Shown here: in pieces, positions 1 through 11,389 of the stretch
Layout: the number at the start of each line of letters is the position of its first letter
Position numbering within the stretch: the first letter of the stretch is position 1
DNA from: Mesaphorura yosii
Lineage: Eukaryota > Arthropoda > Collembola > Poduromorpha > Tullbergiidae
Reading direction: 5' to 3'
Length of the DNA: 64,000 bases
NCBI GenBank assembly: GCA_009869945.1
Contig: WIXG01000035.1
Location: forward strand, 124,001 to 188,000
Notes under the pieces: model-generated
Told to the model about the DNA's origin: nothing
What the model saw: only the letters and a program-made list of their open reading frames with translations
Databases searched by the model: none
Made by a program: the position numbers and the translations under genes

Positions 1-1127
1 CTCAGCTCGCTCGCTCAACACTTTTGAGGTTTCAGATTTCGTGCTTTGCCGTGTGAGTTGACGAACGAGAAAGTGAGGAGGAGACATTCTCCAGTCTCCG
101 GTCGTGCATTCTGCGAATATCTTATTTTCACTTTGAAATAACATTACATTTTTGAACCCTTTTTACGTTCCTTCGGAATTCTTTTTCGTTCTCTCCATTA
201 TTGTGCTTGCGTGAGGTTGTCATCGACATTACCACATTACCATTACACACTGTTTTTTTTCGGTCTGTTGGTGTTCTTTATTTTACTTGCAGTTGGACGA
301 CTTGCTTTTGCTTTGACGTTCTGAATGTGACGACTTTACTCCTTTCACTTTTGATAACATTCGCCTGTTTTATTTCTGCCTCTCTCCTTCTCCAGCACGG
401 TTACTTTCTCCTTAACCTTTGCGTTCTCATGACTTTCTCCTGGTTGAACCCAAAGGGCAGTTTTCCTCACCTGAGTACGTCAGTCAAGACACATGTGCAC
501 ACGCAAAGCAGAACAGACACGACGAGCACAGCAACCAATCCGCCAGTCCAGAAGATACGGGCATCAAATTACATTAATAACATGAGATAAAAAGGATAGC
601 TACGGAGATCATGCACATTTTTCACGAGGATCTGCAGTTTAGAGTTTGTGGGTTTAGTTTTCCCCCTCGCTCAGTGTTTGCTTGGATTTCAAGCTGTCTA
701 GACGTTGAAAAATAGCTGCTGCTCATCATTTTCCTGTTATTATTTACTCAGTGTACGTGCATGTTCGCGTACCTTCAGCAAGTCGACGTCCACAAAAATA
801 GTGGCTCATTCAATCAAAATCAAGAATTGTGTGCGGAAAGTTGGAGTGATGTTGTTGATAATGTGCAATGTGCGTGATTCTTTCCCTCTTTAGTGGATCA
901 AGGGCAAAAAGTTCTGTAGTCATGGTCAGTCTAAAAATATAATGCTGCTCATTTCTCTTGGGCTTTAACTACGGTGGGCTTGACGTAAGTAAACGGCTTG
1001 CCTATGCGGTTTGTCTCGGTTCTGACATTCATCGACTTTCTCCACTCCTCGTTCGCTTTTTGTGCTAGCGCAGTCATGTGTTTTTAACTCTAATTAAGAT
1101 TGGTGTCTGAGCCCTGAAAAAGCGGGC
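1..1127. other. Upstream flank of the copine gene
   Basis: I see no protein-coding gene here. Two open stretches exist (201-590 and 705-893 on the plus strand), but neither opens with an ATG, shows a domain, or joins the copine reading frame. The region probably holds the promoter and 5' untranslated sequence of the copine gene. Low-complexity bits such as a CTCGCTCGCTC run at the very start are present. Confidence 0.5.
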
Positions 1128-3764
1128 ATGGGACAAGACCAAGCGGGCACGTACGAGCTAGGCGAAGAGGACGAGGACGAGAACGAAGACATTTGGCAAT
1201 CATATCAGGCCAACGTGGAAATTTGCATTGCACTGAGGTAATTAATTCTGGCATCAATTAGCATGAGCTGCCACTTCGTATACGGACCGTTTAAAGCGCG
1301 GTATCTTTTTCCGATTGCAGGGATGTTGACTATCACTACTCAATAGACGACAGTACGCCCATAAAGTCGCCAATTAAAAATCTGGCTCGGAAAGTCGTGG
1401 CGCACATGAAACCGGCGGGGTCCATTCAATGGGTCGAAAAATGTGTAACGGAAACTGTGTTCAGGGAGAAGAATCCGAAGTTTGCGACGAAGGTAGGTGA
1501 TCCAGACAATTTTAGTGGCAACCCCACATTTATTAAATTCCACATCGTCTTGCAGTTGTATTTCCCATGTGAAAAGCGGGACGCATCTGGAATCGTGCTG
1601 AGATTCGATATCCACGATAGTTCAATGAAGTCTTTCCAGCCCCGCAATACAATTTCGTCACATATCGCTGCCTTTCTACAATCCAGATCTTCTCCGCCCA
1701 AGAAAACAACACCTCTGCTCGGAAGCGTTGAAGTAAATTTAGAATCCATAATCAAAGCGAAATCGAATGGTCTAGAACTGCCTATCCTGTCACTTTTCGA
1801 ACCTTACAAAAATAAATCAACACCGGAAAATCGAAGACGGAGTGGTGGTCTTGCTCGAAAAAACGTGACTATTGATCCTGGGAGATTATTCCTCAGAGCA
1901 GAACTGCTTAAGCCCATGAATTATGCCGTAAGTGAATCCTCACTTCGGTACCCATGAGACTTCACAGTGCATGACTCAATTTGTGATCCAATATTAACAG
2001 GTCTTACTCAAATTCGGACTGCGGATAAACACTGATCGCTGTTATTATTTTCGTCGGCCGGTGTTTCCATTCTATTTTGAAATTTATAAATTGAATCCTG
2101 AGACACTGTTCCAAATCCAATATCCTTACACGCTGCTCTACCGGAGCGAGCTCATCAAATACACCGGAGTGAACGAGGAGGATTGTTGGAACTACATTGT
2201 CATTCCTGTCTCGAGAGTTTGCAATGGCGATCTTGGACGCGTGCTGAAATTAGAAATTTATCAAACGGATCGCCCGAGTATATCCCAAGGGTTCGCGCTC
2301 ACGACACTGAGAAAACTTCTAATTGAAAGGGAGTTGGTCATTCCCGTTAGCCAACATGACGGCAAAGTGAGTTCTTTGATTGTCAGATCAAAGTGAGTGG
2401 TTTTTGACGTTTGCGCAAATGCGACCTTGACTTTTTAGGTTTCTCAAAGGTTCTGCCTGTACGCTCCACTTTGCCACGAGGTTCCACTTCATCCGATGCA
2501 GTACTATTTGAATAAGGGCTTAACCATTAAGAGATTATTCACCGTGGATTACTCGAGTAATGACAGCAATAGTAATTTATTTGATAGTTCATTAGTTACA
2601 ACCACAATGCGTCTATTTTAGGTTCAAACTGGAATGTTCAATTACACTTGCGTCCATTGCACGACCCAGCCGCTAAGCGAACTGTCTACGAAGAAGCAAT
2701 AATAATGACGGTGAGAAGCACTCACTGGTCGGTGCATTCATGTGGTTTGAATTATGTTCATTATGTCATTCATAGGCCGGTGCTATGATCGAAATTGCTC
2801 AAGGAGACTCAATATTTTATAGTTTTGGTAATACAAGTACACCTTCGTACGTTACCAGCTTCGGTCCAGAAAACCACATTCACTCCTTGCTCCGACTGTA
2901 TAGGTAATGTCTTGTCATTTATTAAATGTGCTATCCCATGAGATGAGAGGATTTTCAACAAATCCAATCCAAGCCTTCATCATCTGTCGAAATGAAACTC
3001 TCACCGCGAGAGATCATTACCGCAAATCCATTGTCTTTCCTCTCACGGCACGGCTCAACCCGCTTGATTGAAGAAACAAAGTAATTGTGCCTGACGTTGC
3101 TCTTTTCTATTCAGGGACGCGCTCTACAACGTGAACTCCGCCATGGAGTCAAGCAAAATAGCAAACAACATCGTGAGCCACAATTACATCGGCGGAGGTA
3201 GCAGCAATCCCGTGACACCCAGCAAACGCTCTCGTTCGAACAATGCTCCAACGACTCTACTCGCCCCGCTCCTCAGCGATCTTGCAACTCTGCTCAGTGT
3301 CAGCTCGGAACGGTTCGAGTACCAAGTCGTATTCATTTTTACTGACGGCCAGATATGTGATATCGAAGAGTCAAAGCAGGTAAGTAATGCGGAATTTGTT
3401 GTTGCGTGTGAGCATGCGACGGATTAAATACGTCTTGTTTACTCGATTTTGTTCCTTTTGCGAATTGAAGATCATTCTGAGCTTAGCCAAACTTCCCGTC
3501 AGCCTAATATTCATTGGAATCGGAATGGCTGACTTTCAGCCGCTGCTTAAACTAGAGCAAGACTGGATTCATTCGCAAACTGGTGAATTTCCATGTCGCA
3601 AAATAATTCATGTGATTCATTTTCGTAATCTGGTCGAGTGGGACACCTCAATTCACTTCGCCAATTACACTACGAGCCCGCCGGACCTGTTTCGTAAGGA
3701 AATTGTCACAACTATTCGTGACCAAATGCCATCATACATGAGAATCTTTCGTACTGCCATTTAA
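1128..3764 (+). CDS. Copine-family protein (two C2 domains plus copine A domain)
   Basis: Copines are cytosolic proteins that bind phospholipid membranes through tandem C2 domains and recruit partners through a C-terminal vWA-like domain. Nine exons fit in phase: 1128-1237, 1321-1492, 1556-1927, 2001-2366, 2439-2571, 2622-2710, 2776-2903, 3115-3379 and 3471-3764, giving 642 aa; known copines are usually about 530-560 aa. C2A covers roughly residues 29-205 and C2B 205-340 (FYFEIYK, then a CNGDLGRVLKLEIY stretch like the copine C2B core). The A domain follows, with TDG at about 533-535 and a copine-like tail ending MPSYMRIFRTAI. The start is the first ATG in an acidic N-terminus. Several expected C2 calcium-ligand aspartates look replaced and the DxTxSN MIDAS-like motif is altered, so this is a divergent copine. 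Splice junctions were chosen by eye. The 63-bp intron at 1493-1555 is open in frame and might be retained. Confidence 0.9.
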
Positions 3765-4948
3765 CAAATACGCATTAGGGTTAATTTAATTACTATTCCA
3801 CTTTCATTCCCACTCGAAGACATTAATAAGAGAACAAACGCCAAGACTAAATTATTGCGTACTACGGGGCACTCATGCGACTACAACAGATGAGTGAAAT
3901 CAGCTTATTAGGTTAATGTAATTTCAAGTGTTCAGAAAACATCTAATTTATTTTAGACGCGTCGATTTATACGCACGTCAGATAAGTAAGTAAATTGTAT
4001 GTGTACAATAACCGCAAAGTGATAAAAAGTCCATGAAATAGAACTTAGAAAAGAGATTAGCAAGATATTAACACTTTGTCCATAACCATCTTGTGATTGT
4101 AATTTTGTACTAATTAGGGCGTAACAGTCGAGTACGCAGGAATTCTTGTGCTTGTGCAATGTAGGAGACTTCAAGTAGTTAGGGTCGCTGTTCTCACTAT
4201 CTGCAATGAAAAGACAATCGTAATTAGTGCTTAGTATGAACTCGATTCTGAGTAAGTGTACTAAAACTACAACTGTGAATAAACACTAACATTTACTTAC
4301 GAAGAGACGGAACTTTCCCAAGCGAATGCCATGTTCTTATTTTCCTAATCCAGAATCCACATGTAGGCTGTATTAACTTTTCTCATAATTTCCCACTGAC
4401 CCGGAATGACGCAGGTTGACGTGGAAGTATAAGACCACAGGACTCGATGGCAGAACGACGATGGTTTGATTAAGCTCTCATACACGCAAGACACAAGCAC
4501 GAAAGTGACACTTGTGTTTTTCCACCCCATAAGCAGAGAGAAGCAAGAACTCAATTTAAAAGCTTCGTTCGGTTTATTTTGAAGACCCCTGGGTTATTAG
4601 AACTGGAACACCCACGTTAGTTACCCGACCGCGATGTGCTCATTTCTTCTGATACTGCGGATTTCATTACATCCAAAAAATGTGGACTCATGTTTATAAC
4701 TAATTTTGTTGACAATCCGGTACGACAGGAGCAACAAGATTAAGTGGTTTAACTTAGCTTTCCCACTGAGATAGTGAAAGCAAAGCATTTGATTAAAACG
4801 TGTAATTAAGTTGAGTCGTCATTTAATAAGAGAAGGCCCTGCAGACAGGAGTGAACGCGAGGCTTAACTTAATAGCCTTGTTTGCATGTTGGAAGGAGGA
4901 GAGCAGAGTTTATTGCCTTTAGTGCTGCTTTCACCAGTTGCCTTTACA
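3765..4948. other. Copine 3' flank, no confident gene
   Basis: AT-rich sequence after the copine stop. An AATAAA lies at 4278-4283 on the plus strand, about 515 bp past the stop, and could end the copine transcript. A minus-strand open frame of 69 codons at 4345-4554 is rich in Cys, Ser and Trp but has no ATG start and no recognised domain. It could be a terminal exon of something or chance. Confidence 0.4.
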
Positions 4949-5477
4949 TCAGTCCTGAAGCTCAGCGTACATTGAACCTTTCTTACAAATCTTATCGATA
5001 CTTTTCCGTCTGTGCAGACTTCCAAATGTCAAATTGCTTGAGAGTGCAGGCAATAAATGATTAATGCAACCTGTAAAAATTGACGAATCCCCTCTTAAAA
5101 TGAGTCGAGCTAAAAGTCTGGAATAGCCGGTGACCGGCGCCCGTTCAATGTGCTCAATCAATCGTTCACGTGCCCATATACTCGATTCATATTCCTGAAA
5201 AGAGTGAGTGTTAATGTGAGCAGCTACGGCAAGGAAAGCATTTGAAAGGGTACATCAATAAAGACGACATGACAATATGATAATTCAATTGTCCATTCAG
5301 AAATGACAGCAATCTTGTCCTCATATCATTACGAGGTGGTATGGTGGCAGGTGGCAAAAAATAGTTGCAACTGGGCAAGGCGATGTCCGCGTGTGAGGCT
5401 AGTCACCTTTCGTACTTCACATTATCAATAAACTGCCGAAAATATTGGTCGACCACCCAAACGCCTATTTCAGTCAT
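4949..5477 (-). CDS. Candidate small two-exon gene, unknown function
   Basis: I do not recognise this protein. Exon 1 (5421-5477) starts at an ATG and encodes 19 residues beginning MTEIGVWVVDQYF. It is followed by GTGAAG as a donor. Exon 2 (4949-5194) follows a good acceptor (CTCTTTTCAG) and stays open in the matching phase to a TGA, for a total of about 100 aa. The first half is rich in aromatic, Arg and Glu residues (ESSIWARERLIEHIERAP), which looks more like protein than random AT-rich frames nearby. Exon 1 could instead use GTGACT at 5406, but that phase runs into a stop in exon 2. An ACAG/GTTG donor at 5071/5070 could also end exon 2 early. The call rests only on ORF texture and splice signals. 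Confidence 0.35.
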
Positions 5478-5852
5478 CTGGCTTGGATTGCATGCAGTGT
5501 GTTGGAATAAAGCTTGTTCTCACTTTTCCTGGTAAATAAAGGAAAAGCACGTCGAGGAAAACGCAAGTTCGAAAACTCTTCCTACTTGACCAAATGCACA
5601 GTTTTAAGTTGTAGAAATGTGTTGAATCTGAAAGCTAAAAGCTCTGAGAGGAGCGGAGCTTCAACCATTGCATGCTTTTGTGGTAATACAAAATGATTGT
5701 TATATGAAAACTTGATACATGCAATTGCAATCGAAGTGCTTTCTTTCTCTTCCCATTACAGCATACGTTGTAGAAGTGCGTCATTAAAGCACCATACAAG
5801 TTTGATGCACGGAAACATTTTTATTTGTCTTGACCACTCCAGAATTCAAGAA

Positions 5853-5978
5853 ATGGGAAATGGCAATGAGAAAGCTGCTCCGAGTCCAAGTGGGAATGGT
5901 AGAAAGTCCACGTTTCAAGCAAGAGCTGCTAAGCCAGTGCACAGCAACGGAGTCCGTACGAACACTACACTGTCACCT
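5853..5978 (+). CDS. Candidate alternative first exon encoding an MGN N-terminus
   Basis: After a plausible acceptor (CCACTCCAG, ending near 5842) an ATG opens 42 codons beginning MGNGNEKAAPSPSGNG and containing a basic RKSTF site. The MG start suggests N-myristoylation and the Ser/Arg stretch suggests a kinase site; both are inference. A GT at 5979 would end the exon in phase 0, the same phase as exon 2 of the downstream MGC gene (8139), so it could be an alternative first exon of that gene. The donor (CCT/gtacta) is weak, and an earlier GT at 5956 is also possible in a different phase. The frame itself stays open to 6083, so it may be a short unspliced ORF or chance. Confidence 0.3.
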
Positions 5979-6751
5979 GTACTAAACTTGCTTCGTTCCT
6001 CCGTCCTTTTGTGCTTGACATTCCTACGCTCGTGCTATTCACTGGTACTGGTCTCCCACCTGTCGTATCTAATCAGCCCGTGAGCCGTGTTAGGTCAAGT
6101 AACGTCGGCCGAATTCCGCGCACAACATACCCAGTTTCAGTTCGTGAGCTGTGGTGCATAGTCAGGTAAAGACTTTCTAATCTAAAAGTGTCACACACGC
6201 GAGGGTAGAACAGAAAACATGAAATCCACCGAGTAAGGCTTCTGATTAGAATCTGCAAGGTGGCATTTTTGCGGTGTCTCATTCTCATTCGCAAAAAGTA
6301 ATCTCCAAGTGGAAGTTGATAACTCGTGACAGGTGGCATGAGAAAGGACAGCTTGTCTCCGGTTTCTGGGCTTTGTATTGTAATTCGGTCGCGGAATCGC
6401 ACAAAAGAAAACACTTATAGTTTTGTGCATTGTTGGCGGAGACGTTGTTGGTTGTTGAAGAGCCCAAAATGGAGTGTTGCCTGTGTCGTGTCAGAATTCT
6501 GCGAAATGACTGAAACTTTGAAAGTGACAGGATATTAAAATTCATTCGTGTTGTTATACAACTATGCGAAGATGAAGTTAATTATTACCATAAATCTTTT
6601 GTAGAGCATCGCACTGAAAAGAAAGTGCTCGTTGAAAAGTTTCTCGTGCAAACACAAAGCAACGGTAAACGAGCATCAGAAAGCAGGAGGAAGAGTAAAT
6701 TGAATCTCGACTCGTCCATTCGTAACTAAACTACTAAACTAAAAGCGTGTG

Positions 6752-9546
6752 ATGGGTTGCACGAGCAGCAGTCCCAGCACTGTCGCTGCTCCTGGCTCAA
6801 CTGCGGCCGGTAATGGATCTTTGAAAAATGGAAGTGTAATTGAACAGGCTAATGGAATCGCGGCGTCTGCACCGTCTAATGGACATGGAAATGGAAGTTT
6901 GGATCCGGATAAAATGAAATCCATGAATGACATGCTTACGGATGCTGCAAATCTAGACGCTCAGAGCGTGAAGAAAGATTTGGAAGAGGTAAGATTGCAT
7001 TGTCCGTTCTACTCTACACAGCTGGATGAGCTTTTGCTAGTCTGAATCAGACTTCAGAGTTCAGCCCGTGCTTGTGGTCATTCGTCCTTGACATGAATTG
7101 GTTATGTGGCAATAAATAAATTAATAAATAGAAAGTTGCCTTCAATTTGGATGTGAAAACTTAATTTTTATGACGACTCATCAATAACTTTGCCTGTCCG
7201 AAAAAGTTTATCCTGTGAAAATTCTTTCTTTCGTGCAGAATGGGTTTTATTAATTTATTGCCTCTGTCGGAGATTCTTCCACGTGGACTCTGGCTATTCC
7301 ATAACAGGGTCCAACTTACTGAAGCTATCGAGCTATCGCGTAACTTTTCGTTAATAATTCTGGGTGATTTATGATTTTGTGCTCTTCGAACCCAGCCAGA
7401 AGCATGTAAGGATTAGTTTGTGCACCGTTGCAGTTTTATTTGCTTTCTGCAAGAATGCCCTCCGAAAATAACGTGTAAGCGGCTGTAAGTGAGGAAAACC
7501 TTCGTGTAAAGCACGGGTCAATTTCCTGTGTACTACACTTTTGCGATACTGAATTGACCGAATATGGACTGCGCTCACCATTATTAGATTAAATCTTGAA
7601 AGTAAAAGCAGAAAAGAAGTAGCATGCCAAGCATTCTAATGTATGCCAAGAAAGCTTAAGTTCGCAAAGCCTTGACCCGAAAAAGTATGAAACGAATCTT
7701 TTCATCTTAATGATAAAGTACTAATCATTTACACTTTCAAATATTTGGTCGAGAACCGAACAACTCAAATTACGGCTATGCAAGTGGCTAATGAGCTACT
7801 GGGTTGGTCAATCAGCTTATGAAAACGCCCGTTGCAGAGCCAATTACCTCTTCTCCATACGTCAATGTGATTCCCTTGCCGAAAGCTCCCATTCAAATGG
7901 CTTTCGAATGAAGCGATGGAATTGTCATTCAAAAATTGACTTATAAATTTGAGAAAAGTACACCTGACTCTTAAGTGCTTTCACTCGCGAAATGTTGCAC
8001 AATTACATTGTCAACGTTATAGCTTTGGTTTGCAAATACTAATACTACAAATGTACCTTCAGTAGTGATAATGCCAACCTTGTCGGTGGGTTTACTCTCA
8101 CCCACTTTGTTTTATATTGTTTGTTTTGTCTCACGTAGGTTGGGGAAAATCTTCGCGAAGCAGTTGAAGAAGGTACTCAAATGTTAATGGACGAATTTTC
8201 AAAGGATGCACAAGAAAGCTGTAAGAACGAAATGGCCATGGAGCCGAGTGCGATTCTCCCATTAAGCACTGGAGATCAGGATCCTGAAAAACCTAACCCT
8301 GCATCAGTTGAACCTGGTAAGCTAAATACCTTGACTTTAATTAATTTAAGATTGACACATTTATTCACCATTCATCTCATATCAACAAATCAAACGGGTG
8401 GCCTTGTCTACTGCGTCATTAGCATGGCCAATTTGTGCTCTGTGATGTCTTAAATGGTGTGCTTTAGAGGAAAAGCATTCACAATCAATCCTCCATAGAT
8501 TCATTCTCAAATCAATCCAAATTAAATGCCGCATAAATCCAACAAGCATTGGGCAAGAAGATATTTGATTCCGAAATGAAATAAAGGAATAGTTTACACT
8601 TTCAGTGGAACAAAAACACCAGAAATGTACAGAAATCGTGACAAAGGGAAATCCCTTCTGCGTATTTGCGTCTTTCACTTTCCTTTCACAAACCCAAATC
8701 ATTATGTCCAGGAAAAGAACGCTGAGACATGCAAATTTCTCATTTGCTTAATAACACACCATGTATGCTGAGTACGATTCGCGCTTGACAACAAAAGAAA
8801 CTGCACGCACGGAGGAGAAAGCACACATATGCGAAATGTCTATGAACAATTCTATTCCAGCAGTAAGTAAATAAGAAGCCATATTGCCCCACCTGGCTTT
8901 TGTTACACTTAACGTTTGAGCGTCCTCAAAAATTGAAGGCCACTGTTCAAAGTGGTCGATCTCCCAACGCATTTTAACCCAAAGATTAGAGTAGGAATGG
9001 GCGTGCTTCTGGTCACAGTTGGTGATTTTACTTACGACGCTCATTAATCTTGCGGGAACATTTGCAAGCGTGCAAAAATATGTCGCCCGTACCTATTCTA
9101 TTCTCGCAATAAAGTCGCAGTCGAGAAAATTACAATCTGATATCACAATTTGTGGACTACATTACCATGCACAAATGTTCACTGGGACCTGTGGAAATGG
9201 GTTGCAATTATTTGCAAGGAATGTGATAATATCTTCCATGACGCGAGAAATTAAGACGGCACATTAATTCGTTTCGGGAAGTTACTCACTGGGAATACGA
9301 TTTTGACTTCTTTGACCTTGAGTTTTTGTGCTCGCAGATGGCAGTGACCAGAGTAAAGCCACGGACCCCGAAACCGAAGGAGAGTCTGAAGTACCACCTG
9401 TGAAAGAAGAAGCGGAAAAGGCGCAAGATGGAGGTTCAGAACCCAACGAAGAGGTAGAAGAGGCTGAAGCTGAGGGCAATGAAAAACCCCCGCCGACTGA
9501 AATAGAGAAATCACCCGAGGAAGCGGCCATATCTTCGCAGTCTTAA
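6752..9546 (+). CDS. Small acidic, putatively N-acylated protein (MGC start)
   Basis: I do not recognise a family. Three exons, 6752-6988, 8139-8316 and 9338-9546, join in phase to give 207 aa. The protein starts MGCTSSSP: Gly2 is a classic myristoylation site and Cys3 a neighbouring palmitoylation site, so membrane attachment is likely (inference from motif). Residues 10-55 are Ala/Gly/Ser/Asn-rich, 55-100 contain a charged helical segment (MNDMLTDAANL... VKKDLEEVGENLREAVEEG), and the C-terminal 80 residues are Glu/Pro-rich and probably disordered. The ATG at 6752 is chosen because it gives MGC; the GTG just upstream is not a start. Introns of about 1.15 and 1.02 kb are long for this window. 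An AATAAA at 9701 follows. It resembles acylated acidic neuronal-type proteins in composition only. Confidence 0.7.
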
Positions 9547-9606
9547 CCTCCTCAGTACCAAGTGCGTCACCCCCACGTAGTTTCTAAGGACACGCCATGG
9601 CCCAGG

Positions 9607-9673
9607 TACGTGACTGTCACGTATCCCAAAAAGCACCACTGGTGGCCAGGACTACGTGACAGTCACGTAGTCC
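9607..9673. repeat. Two related palindromes in the 3' UTR of the MGC gene
   Basis: The first palindrome, 9607-9623, has 8-bp arms (TACGTGAC / GTCACGTA) around a single central T. The second, 9649-9673, has perfect 12-bp arms (GGACTACGTGAC / GTCACGTAGTCC) around a single central A. The 17-bp cores are reverse complements of each other, so they can form two separate hairpins or one larger stem. They lie 61-127 bp past the stop codon and just before the polyadenylation signal, so they are transcribed if that signal is used. This could be an RNA structure element or a DNA-binding palindrome (the ACGTGAC half-sites resemble bHLH/bZIP targets); function is unknown. Confidence 0.85.
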
Positions 9674-9700
9674 TTTAAAAAAAATTAAAATTTAGCTTTA

Positions 9701-9706
9701 AATAAA
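9701..9706 (+). promoter_or_regulatory. Polyadenylation signal AATAAA of the MGC gene
   Basis: A canonical AATAAA lies 155 bp after the stop codon of the acidic MGC gene, immediately downstream of an A-rich run and the paired palindromes. It is the first such hexamer after the stop, so it is the likely 3' end signal. Confidence 0.6.
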
Positions 9707-11389
9707 ATATTATCGTCCCAAATCTGCTAGAGTTTGATAAATATGAACACTGCTGTTTACGAAATTACTTTCTGCTCACAATTTGAAGTCATCAGCACCG
9801 ACATTTCAACTCAGCCCGTTTCAACATAAGCAATCCGAATACCAGTTCTAATTAAGACAAAGAGTGCCATAGCGACTCCGCTATTCCGTCAACCTCCTCT
9901 CCAATGCTGCCTCCTCCATCCCTTTCAGCGACAAACTTCCCCTCCATTGGAGCAGGCTCAGCTCCTTAGCTTGAGCCCGGGCCTTTAGCAGCCGGAGCGT
10001 GCGTCTTCTTTACCTTTTGTTTTGTTTATCTGCACCCTGTGCCATAAAGATTCCAGCTAATTACACTAATTACAATAGCGCCTTCATCGCAAGAACCACT
10101 CACACTCCTACCCTTTTGCTTTCAAAATTATTTCGTCAATTCCAGCACCGAATATTCACCACTTACTCTGCGACCACTAAACTCCCCAGTCTGTGACCCT
10201 ATACACTGACTTTTCACTTCTAGTGTAGGAACTATCATACCAAATTCTAATACCCACGAAAAGTCTCGCTTCCGTTCTATTTAGCTCTTGTAACTGTCTC
10301 TTACTTCGGTTAACCGAAATCATGCCAGATATAGAATTTCAATTCTTATTCAGTGGTGCATTGAAAGAATTCTTACGGGCTGGAGGAGTTGCTTGGTGTT
10401 TCCCTGATAAGAGCAATCAGTGAACGTGACCGTGTTTGTAGCTGGGCCATGGCTACCATCGTGTGATCATGTTATTTGGACTATTATTGTTGTTTACTTG
10501 AAACCTTAGCCGTAGCGAAAAGGTGAATTACACTTTAATCCCGCTTCCGACCTATACCTGGCATTATGTAGTATAAGTAGATACCGTAAGAAGTTGTTTC
10601 CGGTGAGATTGAGTGGGAGGTCTGGACTTAATTATCAAAGTATGCATATCAATATTGTCAAAATGTGATATCGTTACGCCTCGAGTATAACGCATTCTCC
10701 GTCCGCATGTTGAGAACAATGTGCAGATGTAGTTTAGTAAAGTTTTTCAAAATGAACTGTAAGGATGGATTTTAAACGACTTCGACTACGATAGTCCAGT
10801 TTAAGCTCGGCTGAATTATTGTGTGCAAAGCAAGTATTATATGGACTATATGGACTACATCTGCCTCAATTTAAGGATAACCTGTATAAGTTTCATGCAA
10901 TTAGGACTAGAATCACTCTTGTTGCTTGAAATTGTAATTAGAGGAACTCTAGTAACACCTTTCGCGTTCGTAAGCCTGCTCGGGTTGAATTATCGTCAAA
11001 AATATCTGCCCCAGCTGAAGCGAAAAGTCTCAGAAAATGAATCTTTATTCCAGTGCACTTAATTGGAAGACAAGAGACAAGAATACTACTTGTGTTTCGT
11101 ATCACAACAGCTACCACGTTTCACGCAGAAATTCAATTTAATGAGCAACGTCACTTTCCATCCCGTAGTGAAATCGACTCCAAAATCCCCATGCATACTC
11201 ATCGAGCAACGACTAGCACAAATGGCGGACACACCGTCAACTTTGGAAAAATTAGATGTAAATGCTTATTTTAACATTTTCCATAAATAAAAATAATTGT
11301 TTGTTGAAAACAGTTGCAGCTGTCACATGGACTACTTCCATAAAAGCAAATTTTCTTAATAGACTAGCCTCGCTAATTCGACACTGATA
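9707..11389. other. Convergent intergenic region, no confident gene
   Basis: This lies between the MGC gene (+) and the TIGAR-like cluster (-). Plus-strand open frames at 9999-10196, 10823-11062 and 11063-11290 mostly lack an ATG start and show no recognised domain. The last has a fairly protein-like texture (QQLPRFTQKFNLMSNVTFHP) and is followed by AAATAAAAATAA, so a terminal exon cannot be excluded. A 33-codon ATG frame at 10322 is probably chance. Confidence 0.35.

Noticed and set aside
201-590. 129-codon open frame near the window start
   Set aside because: No ATG start, hydrophobic Ser/Phe/Leu-rich composition typical of pyrimidine-rich non-coding DNA.
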